Source: Streptomyces sp. NBC_01723 (GTDB lineage Bacteria > Actinomycetota > Actinomycetes > Streptomycetales > Streptomycetaceae). From it: a stretch of 64,000 nucleotides of DNA. The position numbers were made by a program, and so were the translations under genes. The notes under the pieces are model-generated. The model was not told the origin of the DNA, did no database searches, and saw only the letters and a list, made by a program, of their open reading frames with translations. This document shows positions 33,563 to 42,130 of the stretch, piece after piece. Numbering within the stretch: position 1 is the first letter of the stretch; every line of letters starts with the position of its first letter. The stretch covers positions 8,482,001 through 8,546,000 of the forward strand of contig NZ_CP109171.1 of NCBI RefSeq assembly GCF_036246005.1. The letters run 5' to 3'.

Positions 33563-34555
33563 TCAGCGGAGTGCGAGCAGCCGTGTGGTCAGGGGTTCGA
33601 GTTCCAGGGAGTTGACGGACCGCAGCGTGTCCACGGCCTCGGCGGGCAGCCCGGAGAGCCCGGCGACGGACCCGGCGACGGCACCGGCGATCGCGCCGAT
33701 GGTGTCACTGTCACCGCCGAGGTTGGCGGCGAGCAGGGCGGCCCGCCAGGGATCTCCGTCGGCCACCGCCAGGACCGCGAACGCGGCGGGCACCGACTCC
33801 TGGCTCGCGACGCTGGTGCCGACGAGCGCGACGATCCGGTCCAGCGCCTCGGCCTCCGGGAGATCCCGTACGAGATCCCGTGCCCAGGTGATCCGGGCGG
33901 CGATGTCGGCCCCGGCGACCCAGTGGCCGCGCCGCGCACCGGCCCGGGCCGCGGCCACCGCGGCGGCAACGGCGTCGTCCAGCGAGCCGCCGCCGACACC
34001 CGTGCTGACGGCGGCGGCGACGGCGGCCGCGCCCGCGATGCCGAGCCCCGTGTCATGGGTGACCTGGCAGGACTCCACGACATGGTCCAGGAAGACGTCC
34101 AGCGGCTGGACGTCGAAGGCGATGCCGACCGGCGTGACCCGCATGGCCGCGCCGTTCGTCGTGCCGTTCCTGCCCGCCTCCCGCGCCGGAACACCGCCGG
34201 CCACCGCGTCCAGGGCGGCCTTGGTGGAGGGGCCGAGGAGGTCGAAGGAGCCCTTGGCCTTCATCTCCTTCTCCCAGTCGAGCAGGTCGTGGGCCAGGCG
34301 CAGGGGATCGATCCGGCCGCGTCCCTCGGCGATGAGACGGCCGACGATGACGGCCTGGTCGGTGTCGTCGGTGACGGAGCCCGCCGGCATGCCGGCGCTG
34401 ACCGGGTTGTCGGGGAGCGCGGGCCGGAAGCCGGTGAGCCTGCCGTAGACCCGGACGACGTCCTCCCGGGACATCACCTGTGTGGGCATGCCGAGAGCGT
34501 CGCCGAGGGCGAGCCCGTAGTAGGCGCCGAGGGCGCGGTCGAGTCGGTCGGTCAC
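33563..34555 (-). CDS. ADP-ribosylglycohydrolase-family protein
   Basis: A 330-residue all-helical binuclear metal hydrolase that cleaves N- or O-glycosidic bonds to ADP-ribose or similar. Metal ligands are visible in ALGDALGMPTQ, SVTDDTDQAVIV (the T-D-D-T-D core) and NLGGDSDTIGAIAGAVAGS. The start is GTG 34555, overlapping the GntR stop by 4 bp. In an operon with a nucleobase/nucleoside permease and a PfkB kinase, a nucleoside or ADP-ribose-like substrate is more likely than DraG-type protein de-ADP-ribosylation. Confidence 0.88.
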   Translation of the reverse strand: MTDRLDRALGAYYGLALGDALGMPTQVMSREDVVRVYGRLTGFRPALPDNPVSAGMPAGSVTDDTDQAVIVGRLIAEGRGRIDPLRLAHDLLDWEKEMKAKGSFDLLGPSTKAALDAVAGGVPAREAGRNGTTNGAAMRVTPVGIAFDVQPLDVFLDHVVESCQVTHDTGLGIAGAAAVAAAVSTGVGGGSLDDAVAAAVAAARAGARRGHWVAGADIAARITWARDLVRDLPEAEALDRIVALVGTSVASQESVPAAFAVLAVADGDPWRAALLAANLGGDSDTIGAIAGAVAGSVAGLSGLPAEAVDTLRSVNSLELEPLTTRLLALR

Positions 34556-35271
34556 GGTCGGCCTCCCTGGCCCGAGCGCACGTGCAGTTCGAATTTGGCG
34601 GGATCCAGCAGGCTGGTGACCTGCTCGACGACCGAGCCGTCGCCCGCTCGGTACACCTGGGTGAGCCGCAGGAAGGACTCGCCGGGCGAGCGGTGCAGCA
34701 GAGCGGCGTCCGGCGCGTCGAGCCCGCGCACCGACACCACACCCTCGCCGGAGACGGTGACCCGGCCCGCGGCGATCAGCGCCCGGCTCAGTGAGCCGTC
34801 GACGAGGCCGCGTTCGGGCAGCCCGGCCAGGTCTCCCGTGGCCGGGACCCTGCTGCGCTCCAGCGACACGCCCCGTCCGTCGGCGAGTCGTCTCACCCGG
34901 TCCAGCGCGATGAACGTACCGGAATCCGTTCCGAGTTCGGCGGCCAACTCGTGGTCGTCGACCTCCTCGAAACGCAGGGTCTCCGAGGTGAGTTCCGTGC
35001 CCTGCTCGGCGAGGGCCTTGGTCCAGCCGAGCCGGTTGTCGATCGGCGTCCCCTCGAAGGTGACGAAGGAGCCGATCCCGGCATGGGTGGCGATGAGCCC
35101 TTCCTCCCCGAGGGCTTGCAGCGCCTGCCGCAGAGTGGTGCGACTGACCCCGAAACGCTGGGTGAGCGCGTGCTCCCCGGGGAGCCTGCTGCCGTCGGAG
35201 TGGACTCCGGCCCTGATCTCGTCGGAGAGGACGCGGACGATGCGATGGTGTTTGTGTACCTGTCCAGGCAT
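34552..35271 (-). CDS. GntR-family (HutC/UTRA) transcriptional regulator
   Basis: A 239-residue repressor. The N-terminal winged helix (SRLPGEHALTQRFGVSRTTLRQALQALGEEGLI) is followed by a UTRA effector domain (from about residue 80, with LERSRVPA and FLRLTQVYRAGDGSVVEQVTSLL). The ATG at 35271 has no clear ribosome binding site; TACTGT (35283-35278) ends 6 nt before it and TGGACC lies 18 nt further up, suggesting a leaderless transcript. A TTG 21 nt upstream is less likely. It heads the operon and overlaps the hydrolase gene. Confidence 0.88.
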   Translation of the reverse strand: MPGQVHKHHRIVRVLSDEIRAGVHSDGSRLPGEHALTQRFGVSRTTLRQALQALGEEGLIATHAGIGSFVTFEGTPIDNRLGWTKALAEQGTELTSETLRFEEVDDHELAAELGTDSGTFIALDRVRRLADGRGVSLERSRVPATGDLAGLPERGLVDGSLSRALIAAGRVTVSGEGVVSVRGLDAPDAALLHRSPGESFLRLTQVYRAGDGSVVEQVTSLLDPAKFELHVRSGQGGRP

Positions 35272-35370
35272 GTCCAAACAGTAAATGAACAAGTCTGGTC
35301 AGGTCCATAGCCGACCGAGGATTTCCCGAACGGCGCGATCACGCGGAATCGGGCGTGCTAGATTCCCCAC

Positions 35371-35394
35371 TTGAACATGGTTCCCATTATCGAA
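35371..35394. promoter_or_regulatory. Fur-family-like dyad upstream of the ABC importer
   Basis: On the minus strand the site reads GATAATG-GGAAC-CATGTTC (7-5-7, 5 of 7 arm positions symmetric). It lies just after a -10-like TAGATT (35359-35364) and 21 bp before the permease start. AT-rich GATAATG arms in this GC-rich DNA suggest a Zur/Fur-type operator. Confidence 0.45.
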
Positions 35395-35414
35395 AGAAAG
35401 CGTAGGTAGGCCAC

Positions 35415-36554
35415 GTGCCTCCGCCCTCGACATCCATACCGACGGCGCGCGCCGACGCGTTCACCGCGGACGAGGCGCCCTCGCCCGCACCCGCCGCGGG
35501 AGGCGGCGGCCGACTCGCCTCCCGCACGGGACTGCTGCTGGCCTGCGGCGCGTTGACCGCCCTCCTGCTCGCTTCGGTCGTCGTGGCCATCGGCCTGGGA
35601 CCCGCGGTCATCACGCCCGGGGAGACCGCCCGCCACCTGTGGGCGGCGCTCAGCGGCGGCGGCATCGGCCAGGACGAGGTGACGACGTACCAGATCATCT
35701 GGCAGATCCGTACCCCACGCGTGCTGCTGGCGGCCCTGGTCGGGGCCGGGCTCAGCGCGGTCGGCGTGGCGATCCAGGCCATGGTGCGCAACGCGTTGGC
35801 CGACCCCTTCGTCCTCGGCGTCTCGTCGGGCGCCTCCGTCGGCGCCGTCGCCGTAACGGTCACGGGCGGGCTCGCGGCCCTCGGCATCTACGCCGTCTCC
35901 GCCGGAGCCTTCGTCGGCGCGCTCGCCGCCTCGCTGCTGGTGTACGCCGCGTCCGCCAGCCGGGGCGCGCTCTCCCCCCTGCGACTCGTCCTGACCGGCG
36001 TGGCCATGTCGCTCGGTTTCCAGGCCGTGATGAGCCTGATCGTCTACTTCGCGCCGGACAGTGAGGCGACCAGCATGGTCCTGTACTGGACCATGGGCAG
36101 CTTCGGCGCCGCGACCTGGGGCTCGCTGCCCGTCGTGGCGGTGGTGGTCACGACCGGGCTCCTGGTCCTCCACCGGTACGGGCGGGTGATGGACGTCCTC
36201 GCCCTCGGCGACGAGACCGCGGCGAGCCTGGGCGTCGGCCCCGACCGGCACCGCAAGGGGCTGCTGGTACTCGTCTCCCTCGTCACCGGCGTCATGGTCG
36301 CCGTCAGCGGTGCCATCGCCTTCATCGGACTCGTCATGCCGCACGTGGTGCGCATGCTCGTCGGCGCCACCCACGCCCGCGTCCTCGCCGTGGCACCGCT
36401 GGCCGGAGCGATCTTCATGGTGTGGGTCGACCTGGCGGCCCGGACCGTGGTGGCCCCCCGGGAGCTGCCGCTCGGCGTCATCACCGCACTCGTGGGCGTG
36501 CCGGTCTTCATCGCCCTGATGCGCCGCAAGGGCTATACGTTCGGGGGGCGTTGA
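35415..36554 (+). CDS. FecCD-family ABC transporter permease
   Basis: A 379-residue permease with a hydrophilic N-terminus and about nine or ten helices. FecCD signatures are RTPRVLLAALVGAGLSAVG, LADPFVLGVSSGASVGA and, near the end, GAIAFIGLVMPHVVRMLVG with PRELPLGVITALVGVPVF. These importers carry siderophores, haem, cobalamin or metal chelates. The GTG start at 35415 follows AGGTAGG. It is the first gene of a permease-ATPase-binding protein operon with a 1-nt gap to the ATPase. Confidence 0.92.
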   Translation: MPPPSTSIPTARADAFTADEAPSPAPAAGGGGRLASRTGLLLACGALTALLLASVVVAIGLGPAVITPGETARHLWAALSGGGIGQDEVTTYQIIWQIRTPRVLLAALVGAGLSAVGVAIQAMVRNALADPFVLGVSSGASVGAVAVTVTGGLAALGIYAVSAGAFVGALAASLLVYAASASRGALSPLRLVLTGVAMSLGFQAVMSLIVYFAPDSEATSMVLYWTMGSFGAATWGSLPVVAVVVTTGLLVLHRYGRVMDVLALGDETAASLGVGPDRHRKGLLVLVSLVTGVMVAVSGAIAFIGLVMPHVVRMLVGATHARVLAVAPLAGAIFMVWVDLAARTVVAPRELPLGVITALVGVPVFIALMRRKGYTFGGR

Positions 36555-36555
36555 C

Positions 36556-37329
36556 ATGGATCTGAGGCTCGACGGACTCTCCGTCGTGACCGACGGCAAG
36601 AGCCTCGTGCGCGGCCTGTCCCTGGACGTGCCGGACGGGCAGGTCGTGGGTCTGGTCGGCCCGAACGGCAGTGGCAAGTCCACCGCGCTGCGGTGCGTGT
36701 ACCGTGCCCTGCGTCCCAGCTCCGGAACCATCTGGGTGGGCGAGCGGGACCTGGCGCGGCTGCCGCTCCGCCAGAGCGCGCGGACCATCGCGGCGATGAC
36801 CCAGGACGGCGCCGTCGACTTCGACTTCACGGTCGAGGAGGTGGTCGCACTCGGTCGCGCGCCCCATCTCCAGGGGAACCAGGCGCTCAGTGGCCGGGAG
36901 CGCGAACTGTGCGAGCGCGCGATGCACCAGCTCGACATCGGTCACCTCGCACGGCGGGGAGTCCTGACCCTGTCGGGCGGCGAGCGCCAGCGCGTCCTGC
37001 TGGCCCGCGCCCTCGTCCAGGAACCGAGCATCCTCATCCTGGACGAACCGACCAACCACCTCGACGTCCGCCACCAGGTCGAGCTGCTCTCGCTGCTGCG
37101 CGGGTCCGGCCTCACCGTCCTCGTAGTCCTGCACGACCTCAACCTGGCCGCGGCGGCCTGCGACCGCCTCGGCGTGCTGTCGCGGGGCCGCCTCGTCGCC
37201 TCGGGCACGCCCGCGGACGTCCTCACGACCGAACTGGTCGGCGACGTCTTCGGCGTGACGGCCAGCATCGTCCCGCACCCGCTCACGGGCGGTCCCCAAC
37301 TCCTCTACTCGCTCGGCTCATCCCGGTGA
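36556..37329 (+). CDS. ABC transporter ATP-binding protein (FepC type)
   Basis: A 257-residue ATPase. Walker A GPNGSGKST (residues ~35-43), Q-loop AMTQDG, signature LSGGERQRVLLARAL, Walker B ILILDEPTNHLD and the H-loop in VLVVLHDLN are all intact. It energises the FecCD permease encoded 1 nt upstream; the binding protein follows 15 nt downstream. Confidence 0.95.
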   Translation: MDLRLDGLSVVTDGKSLVRGLSLDVPDGQVVGLVGPNGSGKSTALRCVYRALRPSSGTIWVGERDLARLPLRQSARTIAAMTQDGAVDFDFTVEEVVALGRAPHLQGNQALSGRERELCERAMHQLDIGHLARRGVLTLSGGERQRVLLARALVQEPSILILDEPTNHLDVRHQVELLSLLRGSGLTVLVVLHDLNLAAAACDRLGVLSRGRLVASGTPADVLTTELVGDVFGVTASIVPHPLTGGPQLLYSLGSSR

Positions 37330-37344
37330 AAGGCGCCACACGAC

Positions 37345-38355
37345 ATGCGTAGAAGTCCCTTCCCCGTCCCGACCCGGCAGCGTGCGGCTCTCGGATCCGC
37401 CCTGGTGGCGGCGCTCGTGCTCAGCGGCTGCGGCGCCGAGGTCGAACCGGACGCCAAGACGTCCGCCGAGGTCACCGTCAAGCGCTGCGGTGAGCCGGTG
37501 CGGTACAAGGTCCCCGAGCGGGCCGTCGCCTACGAAGCCGGCAGCGCGGACAAGCTGTTCGCCCTCGGCCTGACCGATCACGTGCACGGCTACGTCATGC
37601 CGCCGGCCAACCCGCCGGTGAGCGAGTCCCCGTATGCGTCCGAGTACGCCAAGGTGAAGATGCTCAGCGACGACCTGCTCAACAAGGAGGTCGTCGTCGA
37701 GGCCAAGTCGGACTTCGTCGTCGCGGGCTGGAACTCCGGATTCAAGGACGAGCGGGGCATCACGCCGGCCATCCTGGACAAGCTCGGCATACAGAGCTTC
37801 ATGCACACCGAGAGCTGCTTCAACTATCCCGGGTATCCGGAGAAGGTCACCCCCTTCGAGGCCCTCTACACCGACCTCGAACGGCTGGGCAGGATCTTCC
37901 GGAAAGAGGAGAAGGCCAAGACGGTGGTCGACGGCCTCAAGGAGCGCGTCGAGGCCGTCGAGGCCAAGGCTCCGGCGGATGACCCGGTCCCCGTCTTCCT
38001 CTACGACTCCGGAACCGACCAGCCGTTCACCGCGGGCAATCAGGTCCCGCCCAACGACATCATCAAGTCGGCGGGCGGCAGGAACGTCTTCGACGGACTC
38101 GACGAGCGCTGGACCCAGGTCAACTGGGAGTCGGTCGCCGAATCGGAGCCGGAGGTCGTCGTCATCCTCGACTACGGCGACCTGCCCGCGAAAAAGAAGA
38201 TCGACTTCCTGAAGAAGTCTCCCCACACCAAGGGGCTCCCCGCCGTGCGGAAGAACAACTTCTTCGTCCTCGACTACAACGAGGGCATCAGCGGACCCCG
38301 CAACATCGACGGTCTGGAGAAGTTCGGCGCGTACCTGCGGCGGCTCGCGGACTGA
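37345..38355 (+). CDS. ABC transporter substrate-binding lipoprotein (Fe/B12-type)
   Basis: A 336-residue lipoprotein with a signal peptide ending in VLSGCGAE (lipid-modified Cys near residue 29) and a bi-lobal periplasmic-binding fold (ERAVAYEAGSADKLFALGL, VVEAKSDFVVAGWNSGF, DIIKSAGGRNVF, NFFVLDYNEG). Lobes are joined by a long helix (FRKEEKAKTVVDGLKERVEAVEAK). The ligand could be a metallophore, cobalamin or a cofactor such as F420-0, whose annotated transporters have the same domain set. The ATG at 37345 follows GAAAGG. Confidence 0.9.
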   Translation: MRRSPFPVPTRQRAALGSALVAALVLSGCGAEVEPDAKTSAEVTVKRCGEPVRYKVPERAVAYEAGSADKLFALGLTDHVHGYVMPPANPPVSESPYASEYAKVKMLSDDLLNKEVVVEAKSDFVVAGWNSGFKDERGITPAILDKLGIQSFMHTESCFNYPGYPEKVTPFEALYTDLERLGRIFRKEEKAKTVVDGLKERVEAVEAKAPADDPVPVFLYDSGTDQPFTAGNQVPPNDIIKSAGGRNVFDGLDERWTQVNWESVAESEPEVVVILDYGDLPAKKKIDFLKKSPHTKGLPAVRKNNFFVLDYNEGISGPRNIDGLEKFGAYLRRLAD

Positions 38356-38363
38356 CCGGGCGA

Positions 38364-38396
38364 TGCCGTACGGCACCGGCGAGGTGCCGTACGGCA
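38364..38396. terminator. bidirectional terminator between convergent genes
   Basis: TGCCGTACGGCACC (38364-38377) and GGTGCCGTACGGCA (38383-38396) form a perfect 14-bp stem with a 5-nt loop, between the stops of the binding protein and the snapalysin gene. Confidence 0.85.
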
Positions 38397-38408
38397 GTCG
38401 CGCGTCGG

Positions 38409-38981
38409 TCAGTCGCGCACCAGCACGGGCAGCCGCGCCGGAGCCTCGGACGGCGAGGCGGCCGCGTTGCCGAAGTTGCCCTCGACCTCGGACTTCTCCG
38501 CCGCGTTCGGGTACGGGTTCGTGCAGGCGACGCCCGCCGTGGAGCCCGACATCAGGCTGGAGCACGGCCCGGGTTTGCGGTCCGGCAGACCCAGGATGTG
38601 GCCGAGTTCGTGGGACGAGATGCGCACCGTGTTGTAGCCCTGGTCCACCGCCTGGCGTCCGATGTAGACCGTGCCGTTGCCCAGTGAGGTGGTGTAGGCA
38701 CGCGGCCAGCCGTTGTCGGCCAGGATGCGGATGTTGGCCCGCTGCCCGGACGCGGCCGGGCGCATCTCCACGCCCTCGACACTCTCGTTCCATATCGCCG
38801 CGCCCCGGTCGACGGCCGACCGGAACTCCGCGGAACCGCTCGCGTCGTAGGTGAGCACCGTGGCCGCGGCCAGGGGCCGCGCGCCGCTCGGGGCGTCGGC
38901 GGCCACGGCCTGGCCGCTCAGCAGGGGCATGGACATCAGCAGGGCTGCGGCGATACCGCCGGTCAGCGTACGGACGTGCAT
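38409..38981 (-). CDS. snpA: snapalysin-type secreted small neutral metalloprotease
   Basis: A 190-residue secreted zinc protease (family M7). The signal peptide covers about residues 1-28 (ending SGQAVA-AD) and is followed by a short pro-region. The catalytic motif is SSHELGHILGLPD: HELGH at 124-128 and Asp134 as third zinc ligand, the M7 variation on the metzincin motif. Cys140 and Cys153 probably form a disulfide. The ATG at 38981 has a consensus AAGGAGGT 6 nt upstream. The LysR activator usually divergent from snapalysin genes is absent; the divergent neighbour is an aldo/keto reductase. Confidence 0.92.
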   Translation of the reverse strand: MHVRTLTGGIAAALLMSMPLLSGQAVAADAPSGARPLAAATVLTYDASGSAEFRSAVDRGAAIWNESVEGVEMRPAASGQRANIRILADNGWPRAYTTSLGNGTVYIGRQAVDQGYNTVRISSHELGHILGLPDRKPGPCSSLMSGSTAGVACTNPYPNAAEKSEVEGNFGNAAASPSEAPARLPVLVRD

Positions 38982-39130
38982 GTTCGACCTCCTTGTGGGG
39001 GTAGGAGTCGTGCTCATGACATCATCAGCGTCCCTGCCCGCTCGACCCGGCGGTCAATCCGCTATTCCGCCCGGTGTCGAACAACCGCGCTGATAGCGTG
39101 GCGCCCTGAGCGAGGGGGAGCGGGCGGCAC

Positions 39131-39988
39131 GTGACTTCGACTGAGTTCCTGATCGGCGGGGATCTGCGAGTACGGCGGCTCGGCTTCGGGGCCATGCACC
39201 TGCCGACGGACCCGGACCCGGCCCGCAGGACCTCGCTCGCGGTCACCCGGCGGGCGGTCGAGCTGGGCGTCACCCTGATCGACACCGCGTACCTGTACGG
39301 CGGCGGAGCCAACGAGGAACTCCTGGCCGAGGCCCTCCACCCCTATCCCGATGACCTGCTGATCACCACCAAGGTCGGCGTCGCCCGGTCGGGCCCCGAT
39401 GGCGAGTGGCGGCTCGACGGCCGGCCGGCAGTTCTGCGCGACCAGGTCGAGCAGGCTCTGCGCCGACTGCGCGTCGAGCGGATCGAGTTGCTCCAGCTCC
39501 ACCGGATCGACCCGGAGACCCCGCTCGCCGACCAGGTCGGCACGCTCCGGGAGCTGCGGGACGAGGGGAAGATCGGCCGGATCGGACTGTCCGAGGTCAC
39601 GGTGGGCGAACTCGACCAGGCACGCCGGATCGTCGGCATCGCGAGCGTGCAGAACCGCTACAACCTGCTCGATCGCGAGCACGAGCCGGTGCTGGCGGCC
39701 TGCGAGGCGGCGGGGACCGCGTTCCTGCCCTGGCGCCCCGTCGCCTGGGGAGAGTCGGGACAGCGGGCCGAGGTCGCCGCCGTGGCCGCCGAAGTCGGAG
39801 CCACCCCCACACAGCTCGCCCTGGCTTGGCTCCTCGGCCACTCGCCGGTCGTCCTCCCGATCCCGGGCACCGCCCGGATCGACCACCTGGAGGAGAACCT
39901 CGCCGCCGAGAACCTCCACCTGTCCCAGGCCCATCGCGATCGCCTCGACCGCCTCGCAGACGCTCGGAGCCGGGGAACGGATCAGTAG
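39131..39988 (+). CDS. aldo/keto reductase
   Basis: A 285-residue NADPH-dependent (alpha/beta)8-barrel oxidoreductase. The family signatures are LGFGAMHLP, the catalytic Asp-Tyr pair in LIDTAYLYGGGANEELL, Lys in LITTKVGV, VQNRYNLLDREHE and the NADP-binding LPIPGTARIDHLEENL. The GTG start at 39131 has GGGGGAG about 11 nt upstream, which is rather far. Substrate is unknown. Such reductases are typical of general carbonyl metabolism. Confidence 0.88.
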   Translation: MTSTEFLIGGDLRVRRLGFGAMHLPTDPDPARRTSLAVTRRAVELGVTLIDTAYLYGGGANEELLAEALHPYPDDLLITTKVGVARSGPDGEWRLDGRPAVLRDQVEQALRRLRVERIELLQLHRIDPETPLADQVGTLRELRDEGKIGRIGLSEVTVGELDQARRIVGIASVQNRYNLLDREHEPVLAACEAAGTAFLPWRPVAWGESGQRAEVAAVAAEVGATPTQLALAWLLGHSPVVLPIPGTARIDHLEENLAAENLHLSQAHRDRLDRLADARSRGTDQ

Positions 39989-40027
39989 CGCCACCGGTGT
40001 GGAAGCCGAGTGACGGAAGTGGCGCGC

Positions 40028-40043
40028 ATTGGTCTAGGCCTAG
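40028..40043. promoter_or_regulatory. DasR-like (dre) site upstream of the sugar dehydrogenase
   Basis: ATTGGTCTAGGCCTAG matches the core of the DasR consensus ACTGGTCTAGACCACT at 11 of 16 positions (10 of 12 in TGGTCTAGACCA). It lies in the promoter region, about 15 bp before a -10-like TATGGT (40058-40063). Confidence 0.4.
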
Positions 40044-40185
40044 GCGCTCCGGGCTCGTATGGTCGGCGGTGGCCGGCGGCACGACCTTCCCCCCCACCCG
40101 AGTTGCGAGCCGGCTCGGACGACGCCCCACGACCGCGACCCCGAGCAACGGGTGAACTCCCCCCACTCACCGCCTCCGGGAGGCC

Positions 40186-41325
40186 ATGGTGAAAGTTCCC
40201 ACCAGATTGTCGGCGATCATCGGCACGCTCGGTCTCGTCGGATACCTGGCTCTGGCCACGGCGTACGCCGACGAGCCCGCCATCGGCACGAGCGCCCCGC
40301 AGGTCGCGCTGACGGAGGTGGCCCGGGCCACGAACCCGACCGCAGGTGCCGCGGGACCCGGCGACACGGTCTGGATCGCCGAACGCGCGGGAACGGTCCG
40401 GGTCCTGAACGACGCCGGACTCGGCGAACCCGTCCTCGACATCTCCGACGAGACCACCACCGACGGCGAACGCGGCCTGCTCGGCGTGACCTTCGACGAC
40501 GACTTCGCGCACTTCTACATCTCCTACACCGACCTCCAGGGCACGAGCACCATCGACGAGTTCGCCGTCCAGGGCGGGTCGATCCAGGAGGACACCCGGC
40601 GCACCGTCCTGACCCAGGAGCAGCCCGAGTCGAACCACAACGGCGGCGACATCACGTTCGGTCCCGACGGCTACCTCTACATCGCGTTCGGTGACGGCGG
40701 AGGCGGCGGCGACCCCGACGGCAACGGGCAGAAGCTCGACACCCTGCTCGGCAAGCTGCTCCGGATCGACCCGCGGGGCGGCACCCCGTACGCCGTCCCG
40801 AAGGACAACCCGTTCGTCGGCGACTCCAACGCCAGGAGCGAGATCTGGTCGTACGGACTGCGCAACCCCTGGCGGTTCTCCTTCGACGCCGGCTCCGGCG
40901 ACCTGCTGATCGCCGATGTCGGCCAGAGCGCCTGGGAGGAGATCGACTGGGCGCCCGCGGACAGCAAGGGCGGCGAGAACTACGGCTGGGCGCAGATGGA
41001 GGGCACCCACCCCTTCCGCGGCGGCACCGAGCCCGCGAACCACGTCCCGCCGATCCACGAGTACGACCGCAACGGCCTCGGCTGCTCGGTCACCGGCGGC
41101 TACGTCTACCGCGGCCAGGCCATCACGGACCTCGAGGGCCAGTACGTCTACAGCGACTACTGCGACGGCACCCTGCGCTCCCTGGAGATCGAGAACGGCA
41201 AGGTGACCGCCGAGCACGACCTCGGTGTGAACGGCGGAGAGGTCGTCTCCTTCGCCCAGGACACCGACGGCGAGCTGTACGCCCTGGCCATCGGCGGCAC
41301 GGTCTGGCGAGTCGACCCGGCGTGA
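40186..41325 (+). CDS. secreted PQQ-dependent sugar dehydrogenase family protein (glucose/sorbosone type)
   Basis: A 379-residue exported six-bladed beta-propeller. The signal peptide is about residues 1-29 (LSAIIGTLGLVGYLALATAYADE). Family motifs include GDTVWIAERAGTVRVL, ERGLLGVTFDDDF, NHNGGDITFGPDGYLYIAFG, NPWRFSFDAGSGDLLIADVG and GGYVYRG. Many actinobacterial members of this fold do not have proven PQQ binding. The ATG 40186 is 2 nt after GGGAGG, so GTG 40189 (spacing 5 nt) may be the real start. A DasR-like site in the upstream region suggests control by GlcNAc signalling. Confidence 0.87.
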   Translation: MVKVPTRLSAIIGTLGLVGYLALATAYADEPAIGTSAPQVALTEVARATNPTAGAAGPGDTVWIAERAGTVRVLNDAGLGEPVLDISDETTTDGERGLLGVTFDDDFAHFYISYTDLQGTSTIDEFAVQGGSIQEDTRRTVLTQEQPESNHNGGDITFGPDGYLYIAFGDGGGGGDPDGNGQKLDTLLGKLLRIDPRGGTPYAVPKDNPFVGDSNARSEIWSYGLRNPWRFSFDAGSGDLLIADVGQSAWEEIDWAPADSKGGENYGWAQMEGTHPFRGGTEPANHVPPIHEYDRNGLGCSVTGGYVYRGQAITDLEGQYVYSDYCDGTLRSLEIENGKVTAEHDLGVNGGEVVSFAQDTDGELYALAIGGTVWRVDPA

Positions 41326-41430
41326 CATGAGGGAATGACGGAGCGCCGGAAGGGCCGCACTTCGCAAGGGTAGGGTAGGCGAGTGACCCTCGTCGTGCGG
41401 CCCGACCGCGTCGTCCGACGCCCCCGTTGA

Positions 41431-42123
41431 GTGGGCGCGCCTGTGACCGGTGCGCGGGAGCGCGCGGTGCTTCCAACGGGTCCCCGCGTGTGGTGGGGGG
41501 CGATCGCGGCCCTCGCCGGGCTGGTGGTCGTCGCGCTCGGGATTCTCTATGGCGGTGCCGGCGGGCCCGGGGTGGTGGACGCGCGGGTCGGGGCGGCGGT
41601 GGACGGTGCGGGGGCGTCGTGGCGGCACGTCGCCCTGGCCACGGACTTCCTGGGGGAGCCCGGGGGAGCGGCGATGCTGGTGGTGGCCGCGGGGGCGGCC
41701 GCCCTGCTGCTTCGGTGGCCTCGTGCGGCGGTGCTCGTCGTGGCCGGTCCCGGCCTGACCGTGGTGGCGACGAAGTTTCTCAAGCCCTTGGTGGGACGCA
41801 CCATCCACGACGGTCACCTCTCCTACCCGAGCGGGCACACCGCTTTCCTCACCGCGTTCGCCCTCGCGGTGGCGCTGCTCGTGACCGGCCGGCTCCGGCT
41901 CGGCGGCGCGGCCGGCCCGTCGCTCGTGCTTGCCACGGCGACGGTGGCGGGCGCCGCGATGGGCTGGGCGCAGGTCGCCCTGGGCGCGCACTACCCGACG
42001 GACGCGCTCGGCGGCTGGTGCACCGCGCTGGCGGTGACACCGGCCACCGCGTGGATGGTCGACCGGACGGCCGACAGGCTGGCCGGCCGGATGTCCGACG
42101 CCCCTCGGCCGGAGCGCCGCTGA
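41431..42123 (+). CDS. PAP2-family membrane phosphatase
   Basis: A 230-residue integral membrane phosphatase with about six helices. The three PAP2 motifs are present: KFLKPLVGR, YPSGHTAF and AQVALGAHYPTDALGG, with catalytic His in SGHT and HYPTD. Such enzymes hydrolyse phosphatidic acid or polyprenyl pyrophosphates; the latter would recycle the lipid carrier used by the adjacent polysaccharide operon, with which it converges (7 bp between stops). GTG 41431 is used; GTG 41443 is equally possible. Confidence 0.88.
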   Translation: MGAPVTGARERAVLPTGPRVWWGAIAALAGLVVVALGILYGGAGGPGVVDARVGAAVDGAGASWRHVALATDFLGEPGGAAMLVVAAGAAALLLRWPRAAVLVVAGPGLTVVATKFLKPLVGRTIHDGHLSYPSGHTAFLTAFALAVALLVTGRLRLGGAAGPSLVLATATVAGAAMGWAQVALGAHYPTDALGGWCTALAVTPATAWMVDRTADRLAGRMSDAPRPERR

Positions 42124-42130
42124 CGCCACG

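Noticed and set aside
41367..41388. Iron-box (DmdR/IdeR-like) candidate GTAGGGTAGGCGAG
   Set aside because: Only one half matches the TTAGGTTAGGCTCACCTAA consensus; the second half shows no symmetry.
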